Shown here: positions 1 through 8,073 of the stretch, piece by piece
Numbering within the stretch: the stretch's first letter is position 1
How the letters are laid out: the number at the start of each line of letters is the position of its first letter
Assembly: GCF_012910955.1 (NCBI RefSeq)
Contig: NZ_WTVQ01000016.1
Coordinates: forward strand, 1-64,000
From: Aromatoleum diolicum
GTDB lineage: Bacteria > Pseudomonadota > Gammaproteobacteria > Burkholderiales > Rhodocyclaceae
Direction: 5' to 3'
DNA: 64,000 nt
The notes under the pieces: generated by a model
Told to the model about the DNA's origin: nothing
The model's database searches: none
The model's input: only the letters and a program-made list of their open reading frames with translations
Program-made: the position numbers and the translations under genes

Positions 1-638
1 CTCCCAAACCACAACCCGAACCGCCCAAGGCCCAGGTCAAGCCGGAGCCCCCAAAACCCGAGCCGAAACCGGAACCGAAGCCGGAAATCGCGACCAAGGC
101 TCCCGAAGTCAAGAAGCCGCCCAAGCCGGAGCCGAAGCCCGAACCCAAGAAACCGGAACCCAAACCCGAACCGAAAAAGCCCGAACCGAAGCCGGAACCC
201 AAGAAGCCGGAGCCGAAACCCGAGCCCAACCAAGAAACGGCACTCCCCGACTACATGAAGGAGCGCCTCGCGCAGGAAACAGCGCAAACCGCAGCGCGCT
301 CGCAGCTCGAACGCATGATGCGTGAGGACGCCGCACGCGCATCGACGGCACGCAACAAAGCCGCCGGAGACGCCTACGAGAATGCACTGCGCACCAAGGT
401 CCGCGGCAACCTGCTGCGCCCTCCCGGTCTGAGCGGCAATCCGGAGGCGGTGTTCGAAGTCGACCAGCTCCCGACCGGCGAAGTCCTCGCAATCCGCCTG
501 AAACGCTCCTCCGGCGTGCCGGCGCTCGACGACGCGATCGAACGGGCCATTCGCCGCTCCAGCCCGCTGCCGCTGCCGAAGGAGGCGGAACTTTTTTCGC
601 GAACACTGGAACTGAGATTCAGGCCGCTCGAGGAATGA
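1..638 (+). CDS. tolA: TolA, C-terminal part (5' end outside window)
   Basis: The frame is open from the window edge (codons start at position 3) to TGA at 636-638, so only the C-terminal ~211 residues are present. The first ~75 codons are almost entirely Pro, Lys and Glu (KPEP-type repeats), replacing the Ala/Lys-rich helical domain II of enteric TolA; the remainder, starting about LPDYMKERLAQE, matches the TolA C-terminal domain III (GNPEAVFEV, LPTGEVLAIRL, ALDDAIERAI). TolA is an inner-membrane protein that spans the periplasm and links TolQR energy to TolB-Pal. tolB and pal follow, as in the classic tol operon. The N-terminal membrane anchor cannot be seen here. Confidence 0.9.
   Translation, partial: PKPQPEPPKAQVKPEPPKPEPKPEPKPEIATKAPEVKKPPKPEPKPEPKKPEPKPEPKKPEPKPEPKKPEPKPEPNQETALPDYMKERLAQETAQTAARSQLERMMREDAARASTARNKAAGDAYENALRTKVRGNLLRPPGLSGNPEAVFEVDQLPTGEVLAIRLKRSSGVPALDDAIERAIRRSSPLPLPKEAELFSRTLELRFRPLEE
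147..227 (+). repeat. Three 27-nt tandem repeats inside tolA
   Basis: Positions 147-173, 174-200 and 201-227 each encode the nonapeptide KKPEPKPEP. The DNA copies differ mainly at third codon positions, so selection seems to act on the peptide; less regular PKPEP units extend upstream to the window edge. In TolA this segment is the periplasm-spanning linker. Confidence 0.8.
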
Positions 639-693
639 GACGCGCAATTCGCCTCCGTTGGTATCCTTACGCCCCCCGTTCGGCTCCGTTCGC

Positions 694-699
694 TATAAT
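694..699 (+). promoter_or_regulatory. Possible -10 element upstream of tolB
   Basis: A perfect TATAAT lies 25 nt before the tolB start codon in an otherwise GC-rich 86-nt gap. No convincing -35 hexamer is visible at the correct distance, so this is a weak call; tolB may also be read from the tolA transcript. Confidence 0.35.
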
Positions 700-724
700 T
701 AACGATTAACGGCAAGCAAAAGCC

Positions 725-2005
725 ATGAAAAAAATCTTCTCCCCCTTCCGCCTGCTGATCGTCTCCGCACTGGCCATGCTCTCGCTGATGGCGCACGCAC
801 AGCTGTCGATCGAGATCACCGGTGCCGGCGCAACCCGATTTCCGGTCGCGATCCCCGTATTCGAAAACGAAGGCAGCCTGCCACGCGGCGTCACCGACGT
901 GGTCCGCGCGGACCTCGAACGCAGCGGCCTGTTCAGCCTGGTGGATCTGGGCTTGACCGCGCTGCCCGTGACCATCGCCCCCGACCTGCCGGGCCTGCGC
1001 GGCCGCGGCGCCGATGCGGTACTCACCGGCAGCGTCTATCAACAGGGCGATGGCCGCTTCGAAGTGCGCTTCCGCCTCTTCGACACGCAGAAGCAGACGG
1101 AACTCGGCGGACTCACGATGCGCATGGCGCCGGCGCAGAACCGCGCGATCGGCCACCGCATCGCCGACTTCGTCTATGAGAAACTCACCGGCCAACCCGG
1201 CTACTTCGCGACCCGCATCGCCTATGTGGTCAAGAGTGGCCCGCGCTATGAACTTCAGGTGGCAGACGCCGACGGCATGAATGCCCAGACGGCTCTGGCC
1301 TCGCGCGAACCGATCATCTCGCCGGCCTGGGCACCGGATGGCCAGCGCCTTGCCTATGTGTCCTTCGAGGCGAAGAAGCCGGTCGTCTATGTACACACGC
1401 TGGCAACCGGCCAGCGCCAGGTCGTCGCCAACTTCAAAGGCTCCAACTCGGCGCCCGCCTGGGCTCCGGACGGCCAGCGACTTGCCGTGGTACTCACCAA
1501 GGACGGGCAGTCGCAGCTGTATATCCTCAATGCCGACGGTTCCGGCGTGCGCCGCATGGCCACCTCCTCCGGCATCGACACCGAACCGGCCTGGTCGCCC
1601 GATGGTCAGTGGATCTATTTCACGTCCGACCGTGGCGGCAGCGCACAGATCTATCGCATTTCCGCCGGCGGCGGCAGCGCCCAGCGGGTGACTTTCGAAG
1701 GCACTTACAACGTGACCCCGCGCCTCTCGCCGGACGGCGCGACACTGGCCTTCGTCACCCGCAACAGCGGGCGCTTCCAGGTGGCAGTCATGGACATTGC
1801 CACCCGCCAGACCACGATCCTCACCGACTCGGCGCGTGACGAGTCGCCCAGCTTCGCGCCCAACGGCCGGATGATCCTGTACGCCACTGAAAGCGGCGGC
1901 CGCGGGGTGCTCGCCGCGGTGTCGTCCGATGGCCGGGTGAAGCAGCGCCTGACGGTGCAGGCCGCCGACGTGCGCGAACCCTCCTGGGGTCCGCTTGCCA
2001 GGTAA
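725..2005 (+). CDS. tolB: Tol-Pal system beta-propeller protein TolB
   Basis: 426-residue periplasmic protein of normal TolB length. Residues 1-25 form a signal peptide ending AHA-Q. The N-terminal half ([30 protein letters not shown]) is the TolB N domain; from about residue 195 there are five or six WD-like blades, each with an APDG/SPDG signature ([39 protein letters not shown]). TolB binds Pal and TolA and helps envelope constriction at division. It lies between tolA and pal on the same strand. ATG chosen because it opens directly into the signal peptide. Confidence 0.97.
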   Translation: MKKIFSPFRLLIVSALAMLSLMAHAQLSIEITGAGATRFPVAIPVFENEGSLPRGVTDVVRADLERSGLFSLVDLGLTALPVTIAPDLPGLRGRGADAVLTGSVYQQGDGRFEVRFRLFDTQKQTELGGLTMRMAPAQNRAIGHRIADFVYEKLTGQPGYFATRIAYVVKSGPRYELQVADADGMNAQTALASREPIISPAWAPDGQRLAYVSFEAKKPVVYVHTLATGQRQVVANFKGSNSAPAWAPDGQRLAVVLTKDGQSQLYILNADGSGVRRMATSSGIDTEPAWSPDGQWIYFTSDRGGSAQIYRISAGGGSAQRVTFEGTYNVTPRLSPDGATLAFVTRNSGRFQVAVMDIATRQTTILTDSARDESPSFAPNGRMILYATESGGRGVLAAVSSDGRVKQRLTVQAADVREPSWGPLAR

Positions 2006-2047
2006 CAACCCTAAGCAACAATACTGATGTTATTACAAGGAAATTCC

Positions 2048-2584
2048 ATGAAGAAGCTTGTTCTGCCCGCCATCCTCTCCGCCCTGCTCGCCGCCTGCAG
2101 CAGCACCGGCACGTTCGACCAGAAGACCGACGGCAGCGCTGTCGAAGACCGCAGCAAGAGCTCGACCGGTGCCGGCGTCACCACCGTGACCGCCCCGACC
2201 GCCGCCGGCTCGGGCATCGCCGCACTGACCGACCCGAACAACATCCTGTCCAAGCGCAGCGTGATGTTCGACTTCGACAGCTACGTGATCAATGACGACT
2301 TCCGTCCGCTGGTCGAAGCGCACGCCCGCTTCCTGGTGCAGAACCCGACGATGAAGATGCTCATCCAGGGCAACGCCGACGAGCGCGGCAGCCGCGAGTA
2401 CAACCTCGCCCTCGGCCAGAAGCGTGCCGATGCCGTCCGCAAGTCCCTGACGCTGCTCGGCGCCAAGGAAGCGCAGATCGAGTCCGTCAGCCTCGGCGAA
2501 GAAAAGCCGCGCTGCAGCGAAAGCACCGAATCGTGCTTCGCGCAGAACCGTCGCGGTGACATGCTCTACTCGGGCGAGTTCTGA
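2048..2584 (+). CDS. pal: Peptidoglycan-associated lipoprotein Pal
   Basis: 178-residue lipoprotein. The start is placed at 2048 because an AAGGA ribosome site precedes it and the protein then begins MKKLVLPAILSALLAAC, with a lipobox (LAAC) and lipidated Cys17. The C-terminal ~110 residues are an OmpA-like peptidoglycan-binding domain (VMFDFDSYVIND, GNADERGSREYNLALGQKRA, SLGEEKPRC). Pal anchors the outer membrane to peptidoglycan and partners TolB. It sits 42 nt after tolB and its stop overlaps the cpoB start, so the genes are cotranscribed. Confidence 0.97.
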   Translation: MKKLVLPAILSALLAACSSTGTFDQKTDGSAVEDRSKSSTGAGVTTVTAPTAAGSGIAALTDPNNILSKRSVMFDFDSYVINDDFRPLVEAHARFLVQNPTMKMLIQGNADERGSREYNLALGQKRADAVRKSLTLLGAKEAQIESVSLGEEKPRCSESTESCFAQNRRGDMLYSGEF

Positions 2585-3330
2585 TGAAACGCCTCCTGCC
2601 GCTGGCAGTGCTTCTCTCCCTGTCGTCGGTGGCGCCCGTGCAAGCGGCGCTGTTCGACGACGAGGAGGCACGGCGCCAGATATTCGATCTGCGCACGGAA
2701 ATGAGCACCCGTCTCGAGCGGCTGGAGGTGAGCAGCCGTGGGCAGCTCGAACTGGCGAACCAGAACGAGCTGCTGAAGGCTGAAATTTCGAAGCTGAACG
2801 GACAACTCGAGGTGCTGCTGCACGAAGTCGAGTCGCTGAAGCAACGCCAGCGCGATTTCTATGTGGACCTCGATAACCGCGTGCGCAAGCTCGAGGCAGT
2901 CAGTGCCGCCGCCGCCGCCGCCGTGGCCCCCGCCGCACCGCCCGCCGACCCGGCGGCCGAGTCGCGCGACTACGAAGCCGCCCTCAACCTCCTGAAGGAA
3001 GCGAAGTACAAGGAGGCGCTGACCGGTTTCGAACGTTTCATCAAGCAATATCCGCGCAGCACCTTTCAGGCCAGCGCGCATTTCTGGGCCGGCAATGCCG
3101 CCCTGCAGGCCAAGGAAGTCGCCACCGCCAGCACGTATTTCAAGACTGCCCTGAACGACTGGCCGAACGATCCCGTCGCTCCCGACGCCATGCTTGGCAT
3201 TGCCAACAGCCAGCAGGCCATGGGCGAAGCGAAAGCGTCGCAGGAAACACTCAGGAAACTCGTGGAACGCTTTCCGGATAGCGCTGCCGCCAAATCCGCA
3301 CGGCAGCGTCTCGCTGTCCGCAAGCCCTGA
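2584..3330 (+). CDS. cpoB: Cell division coordinator CpoB (YbgF)
   Basis: 248 residues. A signal peptide (MKRLLPLAVLLSLSSVAPVQA) is followed by a coiled coil (about residues 25-95, rich in Leu/Glu/Arg heptads), an Ala/Pro linker (AAAAAVAPAAPPADPAAE) and a TPR-like C-terminal domain from about 128 (YEAALNLLKEAKYKEAL, FKTALNDWPNDPVAPDAMLGIA). CpoB is periplasmic and links Tol energy state to PBP1B peptidoglycan synthesis. The start overlaps the pal stop (TGATG), implying translational coupling. Confidence 0.94.
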   Translation: MKRLLPLAVLLSLSSVAPVQAALFDDEEARRQIFDLRTEMSTRLERLEVSSRGQLELANQNELLKAEISKLNGQLEVLLHEVESLKQRQRDFYVDLDNRVRKLEAVSAAAAAAVAPAAPPADPAAESRDYEAALNLLKEAKYKEALTGFERFIKQYPRSTFQASAHFWAGNAALQAKEVATASTYFKTALNDWPNDPVAPDAMLGIANSQQAMGEAKASQETLRKLVERFPDSAAAKSARQRLAVRKP

Positions 3331-3336
3331 GGCCTC

Positions 3337-3999
3337 ATGCTGTCGATCGAAGCCGTCAGCGCCAAGCTGCGGATTACCGAGATTTTCGCCTCCGTGCAGG
3401 GCGAGTCGACGCGCGTCGGACTTCCGACCGTGTTCGTCCGCCTGACCGGCTGTCCGCTGCGCTGCGGATGGTGCGACACCGAATACGCGTTCCAGGGCGG
3501 TGAAAGCCGCAGTATCGCGGACGTCTGCGACGCCGTTGCGGCACATGGCCTCCATCACGTCTGCGTGACCGGCGGCGAACCGCTCGCGCAAAGAGCCTGT
3601 CTTGCTCTCCTGACGGCCCTTTGCGACGCAGGCTTTTCAGTCTCGCTGGAGACCAGCGGCGCGCTCGACATCGCACCGGTGGACCCGCGCGTGTCGCGCA
3701 TCATGGACCTCAAGGCCCCCGGCTCGGGTGAAGTCTCGCGCAATCGCTGGGACAATCTCCCCCACCTGACGTCTCACGACGAGATCAAGATCGTGCTTGC
3801 CGACGAAGCGGACTATGCCTGGGCCAAGGCACAGATTACGCTGCACGCTCTGGCGCAACGCTGCACCGTGCTGCTGTCGCCGGTCCAGGGCAAGCTCGAC
3901 GCCACCGAACTCGCCGAATGGATCGTGCGCGACCGCCTGCCGGTACGCTTCCAGCTCCAGTTGCACAAAATCCTGTGGAACGACGCGCGCGGGCGCTGA
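3337..3999 (+). CDS. queE: 7-carboxy-7-deazaguanine synthase QueE
   Basis: 220-residue radical SAM enzyme that rearranges 6-carboxy-tetrahydropterin to 7-carboxy-7-deazaguanine in queuosine biosynthesis. The [4Fe-4S] cluster motif is C39-x3-C43-x2-C46 ([16 protein letters not shown]), as in QueE; the glycine-rich SAM segment is VTGGEPL. The N-terminal [10 protein letters not shown] segment is also typical. It starts 6 nt after cpoB, so it is in the tol-pal operon, a linkage common in proteobacteria, and is followed by queC. Confidence 0.96.
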   Translation: MLSIEAVSAKLRITEIFASVQGESTRVGLPTVFVRLTGCPLRCGWCDTEYAFQGGESRSIADVCDAVAAHGLHHVCVTGGEPLAQRACLALLTALCDAGFSVSLETSGALDIAPVDPRVSRIMDLKAPGSGEVSRNRWDNLPHLTSHDEIKIVLADEADYAWAKAQITLHALAQRCTVLLSPVQGKLDATELAEWIVRDRLPVRFQLQLHKILWNDARGR

Positions 4000-4057
4000 T
4001 ACCCCGCGGCTCGATACACCAGCATCCTTTCGGGACTCCGCGCGGAAGCCTTCAAAC

Positions 4058-4741
4058 ATGACTGAAAACCCCAAGCGCGCCGTCGTCCTGCTGTCAGGCG
4101 GGCTCGACTCCGCCACTTGCCTCGCCATTGCCCGCGACATGGGTTTCGAATGCTATGCGCTGTCGGTGGCCTACGGCCAGCGCCACGCGGCCGAACTGAC
4201 CGCTGCCAAGCGCGTCGCCACCACGCTGGGCGCCCGCGAACACCGACTCGCATGTGTCGAACTCGGTCAGTTCGGCGGCTCCGCGCTCACCGACGCGAGC
4301 ATCCCGGTTCCTGTCGAAGGCGCCTCGGCCGGCATCCCCGTCACCTACGTCCCGGCGCGCAACACGGTGATGCTGTCGATCGCGCTCGCCTGGGCCGAAG
4401 TGCTCGGCGCGAACGACATCTTCGTCGGCGTCAATGCGGTCGACTACTCCGGCTATCCCGACTGTCGGCCTGAATACATCGCAGCCTTCGAGACCATGGC
4501 GAATCTGGCCACCAAGACCGGCACCGAGGGCTCCCGCCTCACGATCCATGCGCCGCTCATCGATCAGTCGAAAGCCGATATCGTCCGACGCGGCACCGCA
4601 CTGGGCGTCGATTACGCGCAGACGGTCTCGTGCTACCAGGCCGACGATGCCGGGCGCGCCTGCGGCGTGTGTGACGCCTGCCGCCTTCGGCGGGCGGGAT
4701 TCGAAGCGGCCGGCGTACCCGACCCGACGCCATACGCCTGA
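4058..4741 (+). CDS. queC: 7-cyano-7-deazaguanine synthase QueC
   Basis: 227-residue PP-loop ATPase converting 7-carboxy-7-deazaguanine to preQ0. The ATP pyrophosphatase motif SGGLDS occupies residues 13-18; the C-terminal zinc site is C192, C202, C205 and C208 (ACGVCDAC). Start at 4058 gives [15 protein letters not shown], the normal QueC N-terminus; an upstream in-frame extension to 3797 overlaps queE and has no QueC character. It follows queE by 58 nt. QueD is not visible nearby. Confidence 0.96.
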   Translation: MTENPKRAVVLLSGGLDSATCLAIARDMGFECYALSVAYGQRHAAELTAAKRVATTLGAREHRLACVELGQFGGSALTDASIPVPVEGASAGIPVTYVPARNTVMLSIALAWAEVLGANDIFVGVNAVDYSGYPDCRPEYIAAFETMANLATKTGTEGSRLTIHAPLIDQSKADIVRRGTALGVDYAQTVSCYQADDAGRACGVCDACRLRRAGFEAAGVPDPTPYA

Positions 4742-4792
4742 GCGCCTCGTTTCGCTCGTTGACACCCGATGTAACACCCGCCTTGGCGTGAA

Positions 4793-4806
4793 TTGATCTA
4801 AGTCAG
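4793..4806 (+). promoter_or_regulatory. Putative FNR/Anr-type operator
   Basis: The 14-mer TTGAT-CTAA-GTCAG matches the FNR/Anr/Dnr dyad TTGAT-N4-GTCAA at 9 of 10 informative bases. It lies 75-88 nt before the histidine kinase start. If the weak -10-like TAACAT at 4829-4834 is used, transcription would start near 4841 and the site would be centred at about -41.5, the class II activator position. That promoter geometry is inference. Confidence 0.45.
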
Positions 4807-4880
4807 CCCTGCTGCGCGAAAGGTTTCGTAACATTCGCCGATCGACGATGCAATAATGCGTCTTCGCGGGGGATCTTTCG

Positions 4881-6680
4881 ATGCAGTTTCGGCTAGTTCG
4901 GTATTTCACTCTTGCCAGTCTCGGTATGTTCGGGCTGGTCGCCCTGAGCCTGATTTACTTCGAGCACCTGCAAGGGCAGTTTTTCAAGCAGACGAGTGAC
5001 GAGCAGGGCACATTCTTCAGCGAGGTTCAGCAGTCCTTCGCCAAACAACAGGACGAGTCGGCTCGGCGCGACCTGCTGAGCATCCACGAAGCCGGCAACG
5101 TCAACCTCACCCGCCTGTTCGCCAACGCGCTGTGGGAAAAGGATTTCGCCCCCTTCGTGGCGAGTGTCCAGGCCATCGACGTGCAAACCTGCCGCGCGAT
5201 CGCCGACATCACCGACGACAAGGGCAAGAAGGTCGCACCACCCGAGAAGAAGGCGTGCTTCACCGATGTCGGCAATCGAATCATGGCACTGCCGGCCTTC
5301 AAGGGCCTCGACGCGAAGGTGTTCGACTCGATGAAGAAGAGCACCGTTTTCAAGATCAAGGTGTTCGACCTGCGCGGTATCACCGTGTATTCATCCGAAC
5401 ACGCCCAGATCGGTGAAGACAAGAGCGCCAACGAAGGTTGGCGCAGCGCCGCACTCGATGGTGTTCCGAAGAGCGAACTGACTCACCGCGGCAAGTTCAG
5501 CGCCTTCGAAGGTGTCGTTGAGAACCGCGACCTGATTGGCAGCTATCTCCCGGTACTGGAGCCGGGCAGCTCCCGCATCGTCGGCGTGTTCGAGGTGTAT
5601 TCGGACGTAACCCCGTTCCTGAAGCAGATTCAGCAAACCTCGGAGCAGATCAAGCTCACCGCCGTTGAAAACCAGCGCAAGCTCGAAGAGGCGGCAACGA
5701 CCAACCAGACCGCGGTCGACGCCACCTCCTACCGCCAGCTTGCCACCATCGCCGGCCTGCTCGCCCTGCTTTTCGCCGCTCTGCTCGTCATCGTGCGGCG
5801 TGCCGAAAAGGTCATCCAGCAGCAGGAAAAGGACCGCGCACACGCCCACCAACAACTCGCGCAGTCGGAGAAGATGGCATCGCTCGGCCAGATGGTCGCG
5901 GGGGTCGCCCATCAGCTCAACACGCCGCTCGCCTTCTCGCAGAACAATGTGCTGATGGTCAAGGACGCGCTGCAAAGCATGGAACTGCCGATGAAGGTTG
6001 CCAGCCGCCTGTCTACGATCCTCGAGGATGTTGATGGCGACAAGGTCACGCTCAAGGTTTCGCAGCTCAAGGCCAATCTGGAAAAACTTCAGGACGGCAA
6101 CGTAGACGTTTCAATGCTGCAGGCGATGCTCGCCGACGTGCTCGAAGGCATCGAACAGATGACCGAGATGGTGGTCAATCTGCGCGACTTCACGCGCCTC
6201 GACCGCGCCGCGGTCGCCAACGCCGACCTCAACAAATCGCTGCACACCGTCGCCTATATCGCCAAGACCGTGCTGCCGAAAAACATCGAACTCATCGAGG
6301 AATTCGCGCAGTTGCCGGACGTCGAGTGCAACCCCTCGCAGCTCAACCAGGTATTTCTCAACCTCATCAACAATGCGGCGCAGGCGATGGACGGCCCCGG
6401 CAAGATCACCGTGCGCACCGCAACGGACGGCGACCGCGTCAGGATCGAAGTGCAGGACAATGGCCACGGCATCCCCGACGACGTACTGCCGCACATCTTC
6501 GACCTGTACTACACCACCAAGCCAACCGGCGAAGGTACCGGGCTCGGCTTGCCGATCGCCAAGGACATCATCACCCAGCATGGCGGCGAGATTCAGGTCA
6601 GCACCCGCATCGGCGTGGGCACCACATTCACCGTGCTACTGCCGGTGCGGCAGCAAGCGCTGTCGGCTTTAGCCGCGTAA
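4881..6680 (+). CDS. Membrane sensor histidine kinase
   Basis: 599 residues. TM1 is about residues 10-27, a large periplasmic sensor region spans ~30-285, and TM2 is ~287-305 (LATIAGLLALLFAALLVIV). A coiled coil (KVIQQQEKDRAHAHQQLAQSE) leads to the HisKA-like dimerisation segment SLGQMVAGVAHQLNTPLAF with probable phospho-His344, then an ATPase domain: N box about 490-502 (LNLINNAAQAM), G1 DNGHGI about 525, G2 GEGTGLGLPI about 550. No HAMP or cytoplasmic PAS was recognised. A GGGGGAT ribosome site precedes ATG. The response regulator starts 18 nt downstream, so they form a two-component pair. Ligand unknown; an FNR-like box upstream hints at control by oxygen. Confidence 0.9.
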   Translation: MQFRLVRYFTLASLGMFGLVALSLIYFEHLQGQFFKQTSDEQGTFFSEVQQSFAKQQDESARRDLLSIHEAGNVNLTRLFANALWEKDFAPFVASVQAIDVQTCRAIADITDDKGKKVAPPEKKACFTDVGNRIMALPAFKGLDAKVFDSMKKSTVFKIKVFDLRGITVYSSEHAQIGEDKSANEGWRSAALDGVPKSELTHRGKFSAFEGVVENRDLIGSYLPVLEPGSSRIVGVFEVYSDVTPFLKQIQQTSEQIKLTAVENQRKLEEAATTNQTAVDATSYRQLATIAGLLALLFAALLVIVRRAEKVIQQQEKDRAHAHQQLAQSEKMASLGQMVAGVAHQLNTPLAFSQNNVLMVKDALQSMELPMKVASRLSTILEDVDGDKVTLKVSQLKANLEKLQDGNVDVSMLQAMLADVLEGIEQMTEMVVNLRDFTRLDRAAVANADLNKSLHTVAYIAKTVLPKNIELIEEFAQLPDVECNPSQLNQVFLNLINNAAQAMDGPGKITVRTATDGDRVRIEVQDNGHGIPDDVLPHIFDLYYTTKPTGEGTGLGLPIAKDIITQHGGEIQVSTRIGVGTTFTVLLPVRQQALSALAA

Positions 6681-6698
6681 GGCCGCAAGGAGCGAACG

Positions 6699-7682
6699 AT
6701 GGCAAAGAAAGGCGGCAAGGTCTTATGTGTGGATGATGAACCCAGCATCGTCCGCTCCCTGCAGTGGCTGCTGCAGAAACAGTTCGAGGTCGTGACGGCC
6801 ACCAGTGGCGCCGAGGCGATCGAACTCGTTAAGCAGCACGACTTCGACGTCGTCATCAGCGACCAGCGCATGCCCATGATGACCGGAGTGGAAGTGCTGC
6901 GCGAGGTGCGGCGTCTGTCACCGCGCACGATGCGCATCCTGCTCACCGGCTATTCGGACATGCAGGCGATCGTGCGCTCGGTGAACGAAAGCGAAGTTTT
7001 CCGCTTCATCAACAAGCCGTGGAACATCGCCGAACTGCCTAAAGTCGTCGACCAGGCAATCAACATCGCCAGGACCCAGCCGGTTGAAGACACCGCCGCC
7101 GACGTTACGGAAGACGCCCCGCTCGTCGCCAACGGCGAACGCATTCTCGTCATCGACGACGACCCCGACATGGGGCGTGCCGTCGCGGACATCGTCGGCA
7201 CCTCCGCGAAGGTCTCCTACACGCGCAACCTTGCGGACGCGGTCGGCATCCTCAATAGCGAACCCGTCTCCGTCATCGTCTCGGAAACGCGTGTCGGGTC
7301 GATCGACGCCACACGTCTGGTGCGGCTGATGAAAAGCAAGCACCCGGAAATTGTCACCGTGATGCTCACCGGAGAAAGCGACGCCGACACCATCACGACG
7401 CTCATCAACCAGGGCCAGATCTACCGTTTCGTGCCCAAGCCGATACGCTCGGGCTACCTCAAACTGGTGCTCCACTCCGCGCTGCGCAAACACAACGCGC
7501 TGACCGGCGACCCCGGCCTGGCATTCCGCCACGCCGTGGAAAATACCGCCTCGGGAACAGTCGACTCGCTCATGTCGGACGTCGAAAGAGCCGCGACGCT
7601 CTCGGAAACCGCCATCGCGAGCAAGGGTGCCGGCTTCATGGCCACACTCGGCGCCGGCTTCCGCCGCCTGTTTGGCTCCTGA
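6699..7682 (+). CDS. Response regulator with two receiver domains
   Basis: 327 residues. Receiver 1 (about 5-122) is complete: acidic pair in CVDDEPS, phospho-acceptor Asp55 (SDQRMPMM), Thr in LLTGYSD and Lys in NKPW. Receiver 2 (about 143-260) keeps the acidic pocket (VIDDDPD), LTGES and PKP, but the acceptor position is Glu196 (VSETRVG) instead of Asp. The last ~65 residues form no recognised DNA-binding or enzymatic output domain. An AAGGAG ribosome site precedes ATG. It is cotranscribed with the histidine kinase 18 nt upstream. Output is probably through protein interaction; this is inference. Confidence 0.88.
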   Translation: MAKKGGKVLCVDDEPSIVRSLQWLLQKQFEVVTATSGAEAIELVKQHDFDVVISDQRMPMMTGVEVLREVRRLSPRTMRILLTGYSDMQAIVRSVNESEVFRFINKPWNIAELPKVVDQAINIARTQPVEDTAADVTEDAPLVANGERILVIDDDPDMGRAVADIVGTSAKVSYTRNLADAVGILNSEPVSVIVSETRVGSIDATRLVRLMKSKHPEIVTVMLTGESDADTITTLINQGQIYRFVPKPIRSGYLKLVLHSALRKHNALTGDPGLAFRHAVENTASGTVDSLMSDVERAATLSETAIASKGAGFMATLGAGFRRLFGS

Positions 7683-7696
7683 TCGCACACAATTGC

Positions 7697-7725
7697 TTGA
7701 CTACACCCCTTCTCTTACATAGAAT
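7697..7725 (+). promoter_or_regulatory. Sigma70 promoter of the tRNA-Lys operon
   Basis: A TTGACT -35 box (7697-7702) and a TAGAAT -10 box (7720-7725) are separated by exactly 17 nt, placing the transcription start near 7732, about 12 nt before the first tRNA. This is the best-looking housekeeping promoter in the window. Confidence 0.8.
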
Positions 7726-7743
7726 TCGGGGCCTTCTGCAGAT

Positions 7744-7819
7744 GGGTCGTTAGCTCAGCTGGTAGAGCAGCGGACTTTTAATCCGTTGGTCGCAGGTTCG
7801 AATCCCGCACGGCCTACCA
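7744..7819 (+). tRNA. tRNA-Lys (anticodon UUU)
   Basis: 76-nt cloverleaf with encoded CCA (7817-7819). Acceptor arms are 7744-7750 and 7809-7815; the anticodon loop CTTTTAA carries TTT at 7777-7779; the T-loop is TTCGAAT. Two weak points are visible: the terminal acceptor pair is G1-U72, and the T-stem GCAGG/CCCGC has an A-C mismatch at its third pair. It decodes AAA/AAG lysine codons and shares a transcript with the next tRNA. Confidence 0.93.
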
Positions 7820-7858
7820 TAAACTCAGGTGGTTTTCAGGCAGAAGGCGCAGCAATCA

Positions 7859-7934
<76 letters not shown>

Positions 7935-7939
7935 GACGC

Positions 7940-7979
7940 AAGACAAAAGGCCAGCTCCCCGGAGCTGGCCTTTTGTCTT
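7940..7979 (+). terminator. Rho-independent terminator of the tRNA operon
   Basis: A 19-bp perfect inverted repeat (arms 7940-7958 and 7961-7979) with GGCCAGCTCC/GGAGCTGGCC at its core, flanked by AAAA before and TTTT after the GC part. It lies 5 nt after the second tRNA. The A/T flanks make it potentially functional in both directions. Confidence 0.9.
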
Positions 7980-8073
7980 TGCGAGCTTGTCAGCCTCTTC
8001 GGCGTATGACAATGCCGCACGCGCATGAGCGCACTCTTGGGCATAATGATCGAATATGCCCGGGAGGCGGATA

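Noticed and set aside
374-2008. 544-codon minus-strand frame over tolA-tolB
   Set aside because: Antisense to tolB with no homology; tolB blades are unmistakable.
4759-4764. TTGACA hexamer after queC
   Set aside because: A perfect -35 sequence, but no acceptable -10 lies 16-18 nt downstream, so it was not called a promoter.
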